Shown here: positions 24,020 to 35,499 of the stretch, one piece after another
How the letters are laid out: each line of letters opens with the position of its first letter
Numbering within the stretch: the stretch's first letter is position 1
Assembly: GCA_944588485.1 (NCBI GenBank)
Contig: OX155908.1
Span: 6,605,078-6,669,077 of the forward strand
Length of the DNA stretch: 64,000 nucleotides
Reading direction: 5' to 3'
Source of the DNA: Phosphuga atrata
Taxonomy: Eukaryota > Arthropoda > Insecta > Coleoptera > Silphidae
Made by a program: the position numbers and the translations under genes
The notes under the pieces: generated by a model
What the model was told of the DNA's origin: nothing
The model's input: only the letters and a program-made list of their open reading frames with translations
Databases searched by the model: none

Positions 24020-25347
24020 CAAATTCAAATTCAAATTAAATTTATTTCTCTAGTTTAGCCATACATCTATAAAATATACATTGTTATAAAATATACGCTA
24101 AAAGAAATATGTCAACAAAAGTAAATAGGAGTACATTTTAACTTAACAAAACTTAACAAAATTCATCCTGTATAAAATTCTTCAATTGTATAAGGTTCAA
24201 TATCATTTATATGTTTAAAGATTTGATGCTTATATATCTTGATGGTCTTGAGTGTTTTAAGATGTCGGGGCAGATGATTGTATAATTTTATACAATTATA
24301 GTACGATCCTTGTTCTATTAGTGATAGCTTATGCATTGGCAGTATGTAGTCTACTTTTTTTCTTCGTGTAAGTGTATTTTTGTTTTCATAACTGTCAAAG
24401 TATTCTTTATGTTTGATTATAAATACGAGTGCTTCATATATATAGGCTCCTGCTAGGGTTAATATGTTGTGTTTTTTAAAAGTCCCTCTACATGATTCCT
24501 TGTATTTAAGTTTAAAAATTATACGAATTGCCTGCTTTTGTAATCTAAAAATATCGGTGTTGTTTCTTCCATTTCCCCATAAAATTATGCCAAACCGTAG
24601 ATGAGAGTAGAAATTTGCATAGTAAACCATTTTTAGAACATCTATGATTACATGTTTTTGCAGGATACGCAGGGCATATGTAGTTCTATTCAATTTTAGA
24701 GCTAGATTTTTTATATGCGTATCCCAGCATAAATACATATCTAAATCTATGCCTAGGAGTTTTGCGTTTCCACTAACATCTATCATGTTTTCGTCTATGA
24801 CGACTTGGCTTGGATAATTTTTTGTTGACCTTTTTGTTCTGAAGATCATTAAATTTGTTTTTTTCGCATTGATCGATAATTTGTTCGTGTGGAACCAAGT
24901 CCTTACTAATCTAAAAGCAGCATTAGCACGTATAATGACTTCTTCCGTATTATTCCCAGTTACTAACAATGTAGTGTCATCTGCAAAATTTATTAGTCGA
25001 GTTGTATGTTTTATTGCCTTCGAGAGGTCATTTAAATAAATTGAAAATAAACTCGGCCCAAGTATGCTACCTTGCGGTATACCCACTGTTATGGTAGATG
25101 AATTAGACTTCACGGCGCCATATTCTCTGCTACATAGTTTTGTTTGCTGAGTTCTATGTGATAGTTAAGATCTAAATAATTTGAGAGCAACTCCTCTTAC
25201 GCCATACTTCTCCAGCTTTTGAAAAAGTATGTTGTGATCGACTGTATCGTACGCCTTTGAAAGGTCAATAAATATACCACATGGAATTTCTTGGGCATCC
25301 AGGCTTTTTAAAACATTTTCTATGAAACAGAAGCAAGCAGTTTCTAC
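24020..25347 (-). mobile_element. 5'-truncated Jockey/CR1-like LINE inserted in the 14-bp array
   Basis: Minus-strand reverse transcriptase. The distal part, reading FIDLSKAYDTVDHN, lies at about 25345-25130. A frame break follows, then a 316-codon open stretch (25113-24163) with GIPQGSILGPSLF and FADDT, and a long C-terminal thumb-like region. The 3' end is an AATTTG-type simple tail (24021-24042). No endonuclease is present, so it was 5'-truncated on insertion. It is flanked on both sides by the same 14-mer array. Not active as it stands. Confidence 0.85.
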
Positions 25348-26363
25348 TGTCTAGTCTTGTCTGTCTAGTCTTGTCTGTCTAGTCTTGTCTGTCTAGTCTT
25401 GTCTGTCTAGTCTTGTCTGTCTAGTCTTGTCTGTCTAGTCTTGTCTGTCTAGTCTTGTCTGTCTAGTCTTGTCTGTCTAGTCTTGTCTGTCTAGTCTTGT
25501 CTGTCTAGTCTTGTCTGTCTAGTCTTGTCTGTCTAGTCTTGTCTGTCTAGTCTTGTCTGTCTAGTCTTGTCTGTCTAGTCTTGTCTGTCTAGTCTTGTCT
25601 GTCTAGTCTTGTCTGTCTAGTCTTGTCTGTCTAGTCTTGTCTGTCTAGTCTTGTCTGTCTAGTCTTGTCTGTCTAGTCTTGTCTGTCTAGTCTTGTCTGT
25701 CTAGTCTTGTCTGTCTAGTCTTGTCTGTCTAGTCTTGTCTGTCTAGTCTTGTCTGTCTAGTCTTGTCTGTCTAGTCTTGTCTGTCTAGTCTTGTCTGTCT
25801 AGTCTTGTCTGTCTAGTCTTGTCTGTCTAGTCTTGTCTGTCTAGTCTTGTCTGTCTAGTCTTGTCTGTCTAGTCTTGTCTGTCTAGTCCTGTCTGTCTAG
25901 TCTTGTCTGTCTAGTCTTGTCTGTCTAGTCTTGTCTGTCTAGTCTTGTCTGTCTAGTCTTGTCTGTCTAGTCTTGTCTGTCTAGTCTTGTCTGTCTAGTC
26001 TTGTCTGTCTAGTCTTGTCTGTCTAGTCTTGTCTGTCTAGTCTTGTCTGTCTAGTCTTGTCTGTCTAGTCTTGTCTGTCTAGTCTTGTCTGTCTAGTCTT
26101 GTCTGTCTAGTCTTGTCTGTCTAGTCTTGTCTGTCTAGTCTTGTCTGTCTAGTCTTGTCTGTCTAGTCTTGTCTGTCTAGTCTTGTCTGTCTAGTCTTGT
26201 CTGTCTAGTCTTGTCTGTCTAGTCTTGTCTGTCTAGTCTTGTCTGTCTAGTCTTGTCTGTCTAGTCTTGTCTGTCTAGTCTTGTCTGTCTAGTCTTGTCT
26301 GTCTAGTCTTGTCTGTCTAGTCTTGTCTGTCTAGTCTTATCTGTCTAGTCTTGTCTGTCTAGT
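25348..26363. repeat. 14-bp minisatellite, block 2
   Basis: Continuation of the array at 21858, about 72 units, very homogeneous. It ends at another LINE 3' end. Confidence 0.95.
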
Positions 26364-28060
26364 CAAATCAAATGCTGGTATTGTTAACAATTCCAGCTCT
26401 TTAAAACAAGGCTTGCAGGATTGTCTTGTTGTTTTGCCTGATATTGCTCTTACCACCCTTTTCTGAGCCAAAAATACCCAGTTCAGCTGTGTGGAGCCTC
26501 CCCATATTAGAATCCCATAGGATAAAAATGATTTCCGCGTGATATAGGTTTAGAATCGCAGATTTAGGTAGAAGTGGTCTAATCCTTCTTACTAGGTATG
26601 TCTTTATATTTACTTTTTTTATAATATAATCCACCATAACATTCCATGTGAGATGCTCATCCAAAAATATACCCAGGAAATTTCAGAAATACTGTTCTTT
26701 GAATGTTGTTATTTTCGATTCTTACATTAATATCATTAGGTTGCCTTCTGATGGTTTGGAATCTTATATACCTCGTTTTGTCACAGTTTAGGTAGAGGTT
26801 ATTGGCAGAGAACCATTTGTATAAATTTGAAATCACTCCCTTCACTCTGCATTTCGTGCGCAGATGCATTGGTAATGAAAATACTTACATTGTGATTCGA
26901 TCTTCTCCAATATAATAGATTAGGTCAGAGGTATATATCGAAAATAATATAGGGGCTAGTACACTACCTTGTGACAATACAACGAAGTTGGCTGTATCTT
27001 AGAACTACTCTGTCCAATTCTTACATATTGCTTTCTGCTATAGAAGTATGAAACAATTTCCCAGCTTTTCCTCATACTCCATACGTATGAAGTTTTCCCA
27101 AGAGCTTGGAGCGGGACATGTAGTCGCAAGCTTTAGTGAGGTCGCAGAATATAACTAGTGGGCAATTTCCCATTCCACTTCCGATGTTATGTTTTCATAG
27201 AGTTCTTAACAAGCTGTGATGGTAGATTTGTTTTTGCGAAAACGATGTTTTTGAGGCGGAATCAGTTTGTATTTTTCAAGAAATGGTGTGAGTCTATCTT
27301 CCATGCAATATTCAATTATTTTGGCTAAAACTGAGATAAGAGCCACTGGTCGATAATTATTAATATTGTTTCTATCTCCTGTTTTGAAGATCGGAATTAT
27401 TGAAGACATTTTTAAAATATCCGGAAACGAGTCTGTTTCAAAAGAGCAATTAACTATGTCGGTTATTGGTTCGACTAATTTCGTAGCAAATTGCTTAATC
27501 AAATTATATGGTAAATCGTCAGGTCCGCTACTTCTTTTGTTTTATAATTCCTGTATTATTGACATCATTTGCTGTGGAGTAAAATCTTATAGGTGCATGC
27601 TATTGTAGTTATGCTGCATGTGCGCATCACTTATGGTCATCTCTATAATCTTTGTGGCAACCAATTCCGGGGTAGTTTTAAAGAAGTTGTTGAACATGCT
27701 TGCTATCATACTTGGATTATCAATTATCTCGTTGTTTTCTTTTAGTTCTATGGTAGTCGTGCGCTCTTCTTTATTCGATAGTTGATTTAATATTCGCTTT
27801 TTCCATATAGTTTTTTGTTTATTTGGAGAATTTTCAATAATTCCGCAGTAATACTTGTTTCTTGTTCCCCGTAATAGTTTGTGATGTTTTTTCTTTTCCT
27901 GTTTATATATGTCTTTCAAAAGTGGATGCCTTTTCTGTAGAACAAAAAGACCTCTTAATTTACAACTGGAAATTCTTAACTAAGTATTTATCCATGTTTT
28001 CCGTTGATGCGTTGATGAGTTTACCGATAGGAAACATTGCTCAAAATTATGCTTCATAGT
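26364..28060 (-). pseudogene. Degenerate Jockey/CR1-like LINE, minus strand
   Basis: Broken frames in order from 27919 down to 26401 give a pre-RT region, an RT start with IIPIFKTGDRNNINNYRP (27502-27206), a middle part with WFSANNLYLNCDKT (26869-26657), and a C-terminal part (26664-26401). At least three frame breaks and a lost YADD region mark it as dead. Its 3' end, CAAATCAAATGC on the + strand, abuts the 14-bp array after CTAGTC, the same junction as the LINE at 24020. Confidence 0.75.
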
Positions 28061-28111
28061 TTTTATAAATTTCTTAAAATTTAAAACGCGCTTTTATGTC
28101 ATGGCGCAAAG

Positions 28112-28203
28112 GTAATTAATCGTGTATACGTATATACGATTATTGCGTATATACGATTAGTTACCTTTGTGTATTCACATTTAGTATATACTAAATGTGA
28201 ATA
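28112..28203. repeat. Two adjacent palindromes
   Basis: An imperfect inverted repeat with arms beginning CAAAGGTAATTAATCGT and ending ACGATTAGTTACCTTTG, followed directly by a perfect 34-bp palindrome at 28170-28203 (half-site GTATTCACATTTAGTAT). Both could form cruciforms. No gene is associated. Confidence 0.7.
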
Positions 28204-28376
28204 CATAGACTTACTATTGCAAAGACCGTATATGCTAGATCACCTATATCCATCTATATCAGTTAAAGGCAACGAATTTAGTGGCGTAAACAACGAGATA
28301 AAATTTTGCTTCGGCTTCGCCTTAACCAGACAAGTTGGCTGAGCACCCAATTAATCAAAATGTTCTTTTATTTTAG

Positions 28377-28745
28377 GGCGGGTGCATCTGAGTGTTCCAA
28401 AGACTGCTGCCAGTGGTCTGAAACCACTCCTTCACGAGGTAAGCTGTTTTAACCCCTTGACATACTATGGCGTCTCTAAGATGTTATGTATCTGTGATAA
28501 GACCACATGTATATGGACACGTCAACGCTTATTTTATTCGTAAGTCAAGGAGTTAACTAAACTCAGCGGATCTAGAGGAGTAAACCTCGATAAAAATTGC
28601 TTCGATAAAAAAGGTAAATTGGGGGGCAGGGAAGGAGCCTCCACGTGGCGCCCCCTGGTAACACTGTCCCACCAGACAGTGGCGAATCCTTCCACCAAGT
28701 GCCGTTCACACTTGGCCCTCACCGGACAAGTTGGATGAGCACCCG
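28377..28745 (+). ncRNA. E2 exon-like module, copy a
   Basis: Preceded by a pyrimidine-rich acceptor (TTTTATTTTAG, ending at 28376). Bounded by GCGGGTGC and GCACCCGC, an inverted 8-mer pair found in all four E2 copies. In the frame set by the acceptor the first 21 codons include ECSKDCCQW. This copy is split by a 100-bp piggyBac-type MITE. Function unknown; it may be an exon of an RNA gene or of a small cysteine-containing peptide. Confidence 0.4.
28453..28552. mobile_element. piggyBac-type MITE, 100 bp, TTAA target duplication
   Basis: Flanked by TTAA (28449-28452 and 28553-28556). Inverted ends CCCCTTGACATAC and GTAAGTCAAGGAG begin with the CCC typical of piggyBac. The paralogous E2 copy at 36081 has an empty site with a single TTAA (36148-36151). 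A second copy of the same MITE lies at 55189-55289. Confidence 0.85.
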
Positions 28746-28977
28746 CGCGCGTCGGTTTAGACTAAATGTATCTAGGTGCCGTTTCTAGATACTGCTTAGG
28801 GAAGTATTTTATTTTCATCCGAAAGCCAACCGCAAACAAGGCTTAAAGTCGGGAGTGTTAGATTCGCGAATTTAAATGTTTAGGGAAATTGTACGAAACT
28901 TTGCTAATAGTGCGCGTTTTTTTTTTGTTGCGAGTGTTAGATTCGCGAAACTTTAAACCCGTAAAAGTTAGGTAGTG

Positions 28978-29145
28978 ATGGAACCCTTCCCTTTGGCTGG
29001 TGGATATGGTTGGGGGAGCGGCGCAGACTGCAGGAAGTGCCTGTTGGACAGGGAAGCCGCCTGGTCCGCAGGACTTCAGAAGAGTGCTGGCGTTCCACTG
29101 CAAAAAGGTAGGCCAACATTAGAGATGACTCCAAGACGCAAGTAG
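28978..29145 (+). CDS. Small unassigned ORF in E1 module, copy b (55 aa)
   Basis: Starts MEPFPLAGGYGWGSGADC and ends TPRRK, with the stop overlapping the conserved donor region GTAGTAAGTG. No known family, and no signal peptide or membrane segment. If splicing used the GT at 29141-29142 it would join in frame to an E2 acceptor through a split Lys codon. If it used the stronger GTAAGT it would retain the stop. The copy at 36564 differs by two codons, both amino-acid changing, so there is no sign of constraint. It could equally be an exon of an RNA gene. Confidence 0.3.
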   Translation: MEPFPLAGGYGWGSGADCRKCLLDREAAWSAGLQKSAGVPLQKGRPTLEMTPRRK

Positions 29146-29146
29146 T

Positions 29147-31070
29147 AAGTGATTTTCTGATTACGCGGTCGGGAAGTGCGCGAAAGTGTCCATCCATCCA
29201 TGCTTGAAATGAGAAGATTTCAAGCAGCGAAGATCCGTCCGAATACCGCGAGAAAAACAAATGGACGTTTGGACGATTTGAGTGGTTTAAGACTGACTTT
29301 TGTTTCTTATTTAGATTAACAATTTGTGCTGCAATATTAACAGCAACGAAGTCTTAATCTGCAGTTTGAGTCTTTGAGGTTTTAGATTAGTTTGGCAACG
29401 GATTTGCTTTATTCACACAGTAATGGGGTTTCACTTATTTGCCGTTTCGCCATTCAAGTCTTGAGCTGTTGAGAGTTTTCCGAGCTCAAGAACTTGTCAT
29501 TCCGCCAAGTCTCATTTTACAAACTAGCAGGTAATGATGATAATGATGATTATCTGATGTAATTAATATAATTGTGACCAAACTGTTGAGCGTTAGACGA
29601 GTTTGGCACAGAAAAAGAATAAAGAGCTAGTAATGTATCTAACTCTTACCCAGTTGTTGAGTTTAGTCATAGATTTGACGACCGAACTGGGAATTGTTTC
29701 ATAAAATTCTGGCGTATATTCTATATATATCTTAATACTTTTACACTTTGAACTACGAGAACTTATTACAAAATATTTATCCTAACGATAGTTATAGGTG
29801 TATTATGTTTCTTAAATTGGTTTATTTTATTGAAACTGCAACGTTTGTGGATTAATAATTGGAAAGAAAATATTGGCAATTTTAACTGGCATTAGTGTAA
29901 ATTGGTATAAATCAAGCTGTTGAGTTTTAAACCCAGCGAGAATTCTAGTTTTAAGTTTATCTTCCTTAATTAGTTTTTCAGGTGAAAATCTGCTACTGGA
30001 ACTATATAGTCGACTATAATTGAATCCCGTTATTTCATTGGTGAGAGTTCATCAAATTTACTAAAATTAATTGTCATTTAGTATCTAATCTTGTGATACT
30101 AATTTGTAGGAAACACAATTTTAATCGCAAACATTTCGGGGGTTTTAGATATTTGATTCGCGTTTTTGTTTAAAATTGCACTCACAATGAGGTTGGATGT
30201 TTCGTGGGTGGGATGGGAGTCATTGGTTAAACTGCAGTCGCAATGCAGAGTTATCCTGATTTATTACAACTTGCTAGCACAATCAAAATTCGACTAAAGC
30301 TATTCAAATTTAATTTAATTTCGAACATCTATAGGAATTTCTCATATTTATTATTCTTGCGCCAAATTATTCGTTTACGTATTAGCTTGCGCTGACTTCA
30401 ATTGGTTCCGTCCGGTTGATATATTTTAAAACTTCTTCTAAGCTTGTGTTTCATACGCCTTGTATTAGTTTCTTTGAGATTCAGTGTTGGTTTTGACCAA
30501 ACTGAAGACGTAATCATTGTCTTTTGCGCCTCATGGTTGTTCGGTATTCGTGGATTAAGTTTGCGTTTCCCAATTGCGGATAAATTAAATCCAGATTGGA
30601 AGACAATTCCTGTTTGTTCTGGTCAAAAGGAATTGGTGGTTTTAGGCGAATCAAGTTTAATATTATTTTAGTTTTTTCAACCTTATCTATACTTCTTACT
30701 TAAATTCTAATGTTCTGTTTATATAGTTAGGCAAGTCTCATACATTTAATTAAATTAGATTTGACTGGTAAATAGTAAACTCCAATAAATAGTTTACTCG
30801 CGAATTTATTCCATGTGCAAGTTGTAAATTTTGGGACAACTATTTTGGGGCAACTCGCGAAAAGGGGTAAAACATTTACTTTTTGTTAGTGGAATCGCTC
30901 ATTCAATCTAGGGTCCGACTAAAAACCGCGATACGCTCGGAATATTTGTGATTAATAATTGAGTTTTCTTTTCTAAATTCATCCGAAAAATGAATATAAG
31001 GATGCCATTGATGAATTTCAATCCAGTCTTAACGTTGAAGAAGATTGAGGATATAGCTATTATGTTTAGT
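29147..31070. other. Spacer of duplicated unit 1 (putative intron, 5' half)
   Basis: A+T-rich sequence with no domain-bearing ORF, closely matched at 36733-38650. The matching 75-codon frames at 30444 and 38029 are preserved only because the DNA is duplicated. I see nothing else in it. Confidence 0.5.
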
Positions 31071-32240
31071 TTTAAGTAAGAATTGTAATAGGACCAAATT
31101 GTTGAGCTTCTGCCGAGTTTGAGTCCAGGTAAACCAAAGCTGTTGAGCTAATCTTCGAGTGCGAGCTTTATTACTAGAGACTGGATTATATCCAAGATGA
31201 AAAGCTTGAAAAGTTCTTGCAAAAATGCAGGAAAAAATGCCTAAAATATGCACGAAAATTGCCAAAATATAAAACATTAAATGGATCGTTGCCGAAAATG
31301 ATCCTTTTACATCCACTGAGATAACTGGGCAATACTTAGTTTTAATTTAGAATTGTAATAGGACCAAATTGTTGAGCTTTTGCCGAGTTTAAGTCCAGGT
31401 AAATCAAAGCAGTTGAGCTACTCCTCGAGTGTCGAGCTTTATTATTAGAGACCGCATTATATCCAGCATAACAACCTTAAAGTGTTTGCAAATATGCATG
31501 AAAAAATGCCTAAAATATGCACGTAAATTGCCAGAATATAAAACATTAAACGGATCGTTGTACAAAATGATCCGTCTACATCCACTGAGGTAACTGGACA
31601 ATATTTAGTTTTAAATTAGAATTGTAATAGGACCAAATTTTTGAGCTTTTGCCGAGTTTGAGTCCAGGTAAACCAAAGCTGTTGAGCTACTCCTCGAGCG
31701 TCGAGCTTTATTACTAGAGACCGGATTATATCCACCATAACAAGTTAGAAAAGTGCTTGCAAATATGCACGAAAAATGCCTAAAATATGCTCGAAATTAC
31801 CAAAATATAAAACATTAAATGGATCTTTGTCGAAAATGATCCATCTACATCCACTGAGGTAACTGGGAAATATCTAGTTATAAGTTAGAATTGTAATAGG
31901 ACCAAGTTGTTGAGCTTTTGCCGAGTTTGAGTCCAGGTAAACCAAAGCTGTTGAGCTACTCCTCGAGTGCCGAGCTCTATTACTTGAGACCGGCTTATAT
32001 CCAACATAAAAAGCTAGAAAAGTGCTTGCATATTTGCACGAAAAATGCCTAAAATATGCACGAAATTACCAAAATATAAAACATTAAATGGATCGTTGTC
32101 GAAAATGATCCGTCTACATCCACTGAGGTAACTGGGCAATATCTAGTTCTAAGTTAGAATTGTAAAAGGACCAAGTTGTTGAGCTTTTGCCGAGTTTGAG
32201 TCCAGGTAAAACAAAGCTGTTGAGCTAGTAGTCGAATATC
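31071..32240. repeat. ~270-bp tandem repeat inside the putative intron
   Basis: Four to five units, each with AGAATTGTAATAGGACCAAA, TTGAGCTTTTGCCGAGTTTG, ATGCCTAAAATATGCACG and TCTACATCCACTGAGGTAAC. Unit starts fall near 31078, 31350, 31619, 31888 and 32158. The paralogous block at 38650 has about one unit fewer. Confidence 0.85.
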
Positions 32241-32853
32241 GAGCTTTGTAACAAATTGGAAATTGATTTTCGCTAATTATGTCTCAAGAGGAGATTATGT
32301 TAAGATTATTATTATAGGCGTAATAAATAGATATTACCAATACCCCGATATAGGGAGCGTCGGAAGCTTCGTGTAGGTAAAATATTTCCAAAAAGTTTCC
32401 ACAATGTTGTGGTTTTGACAAATAAACTGATTTAACAGTAAGGGCATTAAATCTAGTTAACACATTACACAAATACAAATTAAATTCAATTTAGGGGTGT
32501 GCATATGGAAACACCGCCCGCAAATTCTCAAATCGTTTTTAATGTAAATATATTAACAGTCAGTCAAGAAAACCACTCAAAGCCAGACGGGCATCGTCGT
32601 TATTTTATTTCCCAAAAGTCTTGAAAATATGTTTCTAACGTAAATGTATTTTCATACTGTTTTAAATTGTTAAGCGCTCTGCAATTCGCTGCAGAAACCG
32701 AAGATCCGGATTTTCGGCGCGTCTAAAATTATAATTAGACGGTAAGTTTCGTAAAGCAAATATCACGTTTATAAAATTGTAAAACCCAGGGCCAGGATAA
32801 CCAATCTGGCCCTTTAACTACTAATGAATATGTTGCTGTTTCTTCTGTTTCAG

Positions 32854-33061
32854 GGCGGGTGCGAAGGTACGAAGGTGCCAGGCACACTAAATGCGAACAT
32901 ACAGCCTCTGAGTGTTGCCAGACCGCATGCCAGTGGTCTTAGATCAAACCTTCCCGAGGTGCACCTGTTTTCACTAAAGGCAGCGGATCTAGAGGAGTAA
33001 ACCTCGAAGCAAAAATCCTGCTCATACTTGACCCTCCGGGCAAGCTGGATGAGCACCCGCG
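32854..33061 (+). ncRNA. E2 exon-like module, copy b
   Basis: Acceptor TTTCTTCTGTTTCAG ends at 32853, and the module is bounded by the same GCGGGTGC/GCACCCGC pair. Its 5' part differs from copies a and c (it adds AAGGTACGAAGGTGCCAGG), while GCGGATCTAGAGGAGTAAAC and the 3' part are shared. Frames are interrupted by stops, which argues for RNA or decay, not coding. Confidence 0.4.
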
Positions 33062-33159
33062 CGCGTCGGTTTAGACTAAATGTATCTAGGTGTCGTTTCT
33101 AGATACTGCTTAGGGTAGTCTTTTATTTTCATCCGACAGCTAACCGACCGAAAACAAGC

Positions 33160-33404
33160 TTTTTACCACACTTAGACTATGTAAAAATATTATACAACTT
33201 GTTATTCACAGTTATATAAATTTCTACACACATCACGACTTAAGTTTCGACGTTTGACGGTCATTTTCAAGTGAAAATGAAAGTGAAATTTCAAGTGAAA
33301 ATGACCGTCAAACGTCGATACTTAAGTCGTGATATGTGTAGAAATTTACATAACTGTGAATAACGAGTTGTATAACATTTTTACATAGTATAAGTGTGGT
33401 AAAA
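33160..33404. mobile_element. 245-bp near-perfect palindromic MITE
   Basis: Arms of about 110 bp start TTTTACCACACTTAGACTAT and end in AAGTGTGGTAAAA, around a short centre near 33285. It interrupts sequence that is continuous in the paralogous blocks (after AACAAG). No ORF. The transposon superfamily is undetermined. Confidence 0.75.
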
Positions 33405-34380
33405 ACATACAGAATTTTTCAATTCAATGTCGGGAGTGTTAGTTTCGCGAAATTAAATGTTTAGGGAAATTGTCCGAAACTTTACGTTTTTTTGCGAGTG
33501 TTAGATTAGCGAAGCTTTACTTTACGACAATTTTGTATGGGACGGATTTTGATAATCTAGTAAATCTAGTTCGTGTAAAATGAATTGCTTTCATATAAGA
33601 ATCTTTTTATTTTCATTTGTTTGTAGACACAAGTAGGCTTTCGAATAAAAATAGGTTAACTAAAAATATGCTTTTAAAAAAGTACTTTAAACGCTTAAAA
33701 TGGGCTCTATAAAAATGAAAATATGCTCTATAAAATTAAAAATATGCATTTAAAAGGCGATCGACGTTAGTATAAATCCCTTGAAATTGTTCACAAACTC
33801 TGAACTCATAAAGTCCCTGTGCAAGGCAAGTCAGATGTGTCACTTTTGGCTAAAAAGTTTGGCTAGTTTGTATGCCTTGAGCTGCTTTTACCATGTATGG
33901 AACGGCATCTGATATAAAGAGTAAAATCGAATCTCGATTGAAACTTTCACCCAGAATTTTTATTGAATCATCAGTCTTGCAATGGTGCTATGAATTGCCT
34001 TGTCTAGCACAGCAGTATTTAATACACGTCTTGAGATTTCTGTCAAAAAGCAGATCAATGAATATAAATATATTAGCTAAATTGAGCATAATATGCACTA
34101 AAAATATGCAGTTATTTTGAAATATGTCTTATCATAGTCAATATGCAATTTATGCTCTTATTGGGGAAATATGCAAAAATATGCCCTTACGAATAGGGCT
34201 CTAAATTCATAGATTAGTCAGAAACACATTTCTGGCTAGTCCATTCTTTTATAAGTAGAATGGGAAAATATATGCATTTGCAAATTTTTGGTTGCCCTAC
34301 AAATCACTTTATTTGTGTTAGCTATTTCTAAGTTTTATTTTTTTGTAGCGCATATCTTTTTTGTGTGGGTGTTAGTTAAG
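33405..34380. other. Truncated E1 flank, then A+T-rich sequence with AAATATGC words
   Basis: 33420-33540 repeats the 5' flank of the E1 modules (GTCGGGAGTGTTAG, TTTAGGGAAATTGTCCGAAA) but lacks the E1 body, so this copy is truncated. The following stretch is rich in AATATGC, as in some DNA-transposon remnants. A 75-codon frame at 33893 is not convincing. Confidence 0.35.
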
Positions 34381-34614
34381 TTTTTCACGACTCGGCGCGA
34401 GAGTTTGTCGGTTACCGTATCGCGCTTACGCAGTTCGGTTGGTATTTTATCCTGATAAGTTAAGTCCTATTTTATCCTTAAAAATGGTGCAGCTTTGTGT
34501 TTAGCGATTTTAACGGTTAGATTACAAAATAGACAATTATCCAAAATTAACGTTCATCGTGCCAAATCGCAAAATTTTAATCCATGTTCAGCTCAGGAGA
34601 TTTCTGGGATAACG

Positions 34615-34767
34615 ATGAAGTCCCCGAAAAATCTTCCGATCCGTTCGCGACGAAAAGAATTACTTATTGTCGAGAAACCGAAAAGATCGGATGAATTGGA
34701 CGGGTTTGATGATTTTGAAGATTTTATGGGATTTGGGACGAGAAACTCGTCCCATGCTCATCTCTAG
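34615..34767 (+). CDS. Unassigned short acidic ORF (50 aa)
   Basis: Begins MKSPKNLPIRSRRKELLI and continues into an acidic, Phe-rich patch DGFDDFEDFMGFG. The upstream frame is open for another 40 codons. No family recognised. It may be an exon fragment, since the composition is unlike the surrounding repeats, but there is no splice or promoter support. Low confidence. Confidence 0.2.
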   Translation: MKSPKNLPIRSRRKELLIVEKPKRSDELDGFDDFEDFMGFGTRNSSHAHL

Positions 34768-34859
34768 ATGGGGAGCTCGATCTAAAACCACACTACGTAT
34801 CACCAGGGGGAGGAAGCTAAAACATCTCCTGATTAATGGACGACACTAACACCGTTTTC

Positions 34860-35490
34860 AGCACTTAGACTTCCTTAGGGCAGCCAAAACAAAAAATTAC
34901 GAAAAAAATTTCCAACAAATTTTTCAACAAAAATCTTTCATCATTTCGTTCGAAAAATATGTGCATTTTAGTTTTTTTTCGATATTCTCGAGAACGGTAG
35001 AAAGCAGAGAAATCATTTTCGGCACACAGAAACTAAACGAAAAGGCAAACAAGTCAATGTGTAAATTGTCCGAAAAGATTCAATAATTCGTCAAGATATT
35101 TCAAACAGAAATTTACCAGATTCTCGATTTGTTTGGTAGATATCTCGGAAACCGTTGCAGATATTATATTTCTTAACTGAAAGCTTTTCAGGGAATATTA
35201 TATATGTTTTTGAAGACTACGTGAAGACTGGAAGTCTGTGTGGCCAGCCGTTAAAAAGTTATGACAGCGTCAAATCGGTCGGAAATGAGAGATGGTGTCA
35301 GCGAAAAAATATATAAAATTGTTTATTTGTAACTTTAGAGCGAAATAAACTGCAAAGGGATTGTCCATTAATCACGTAAGGCTCGAATGGTTTGGAAGGG
35401 ATTTATAAAGAATCACGAAATATCATATGGGTGGAGGAGTGGGGTGTAATGAGATATATTTACGTTGAACACGCGATTTTTAAACCGAAA
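34860..35490. other. Unassigned A+T-rich spacer
   Basis: No repeat family, ORF or RNA recognised between the short acidic ORF and the next tandem repeat. Confidence 0.4.
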
Positions 35491-35499
35491 AGCGACAAT

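Larger units (their letters stand above)
28272..33160. repeat. Tandem segmental duplication, unit 1
   Basis: This block matches 35975-40430 with few differences over most of its length, including introns, at an offset of about 7585 bp on the left and 7290 bp on the right. It contains E2 (28377), E1 (ending about 29146), a ~3.7-kb spacer with 270-bp repeats, and a second E2 (32854). The offset shrinks because the copies differ in the number of internal repeats. Confidence 0.85.

Noticed and set aside
21858..26363. CRISPR-like array of short regular repeats
   Set aside because: The units are contiguous 14-mers without unique spacers, in a eukaryotic setting; this is a minisatellite.
33893..34120. 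hAT transposase fragment
   Set aside because: Only a vague resemblance (YELPCLAQQYL) without the conserved dimerisation motif; not enough to call.
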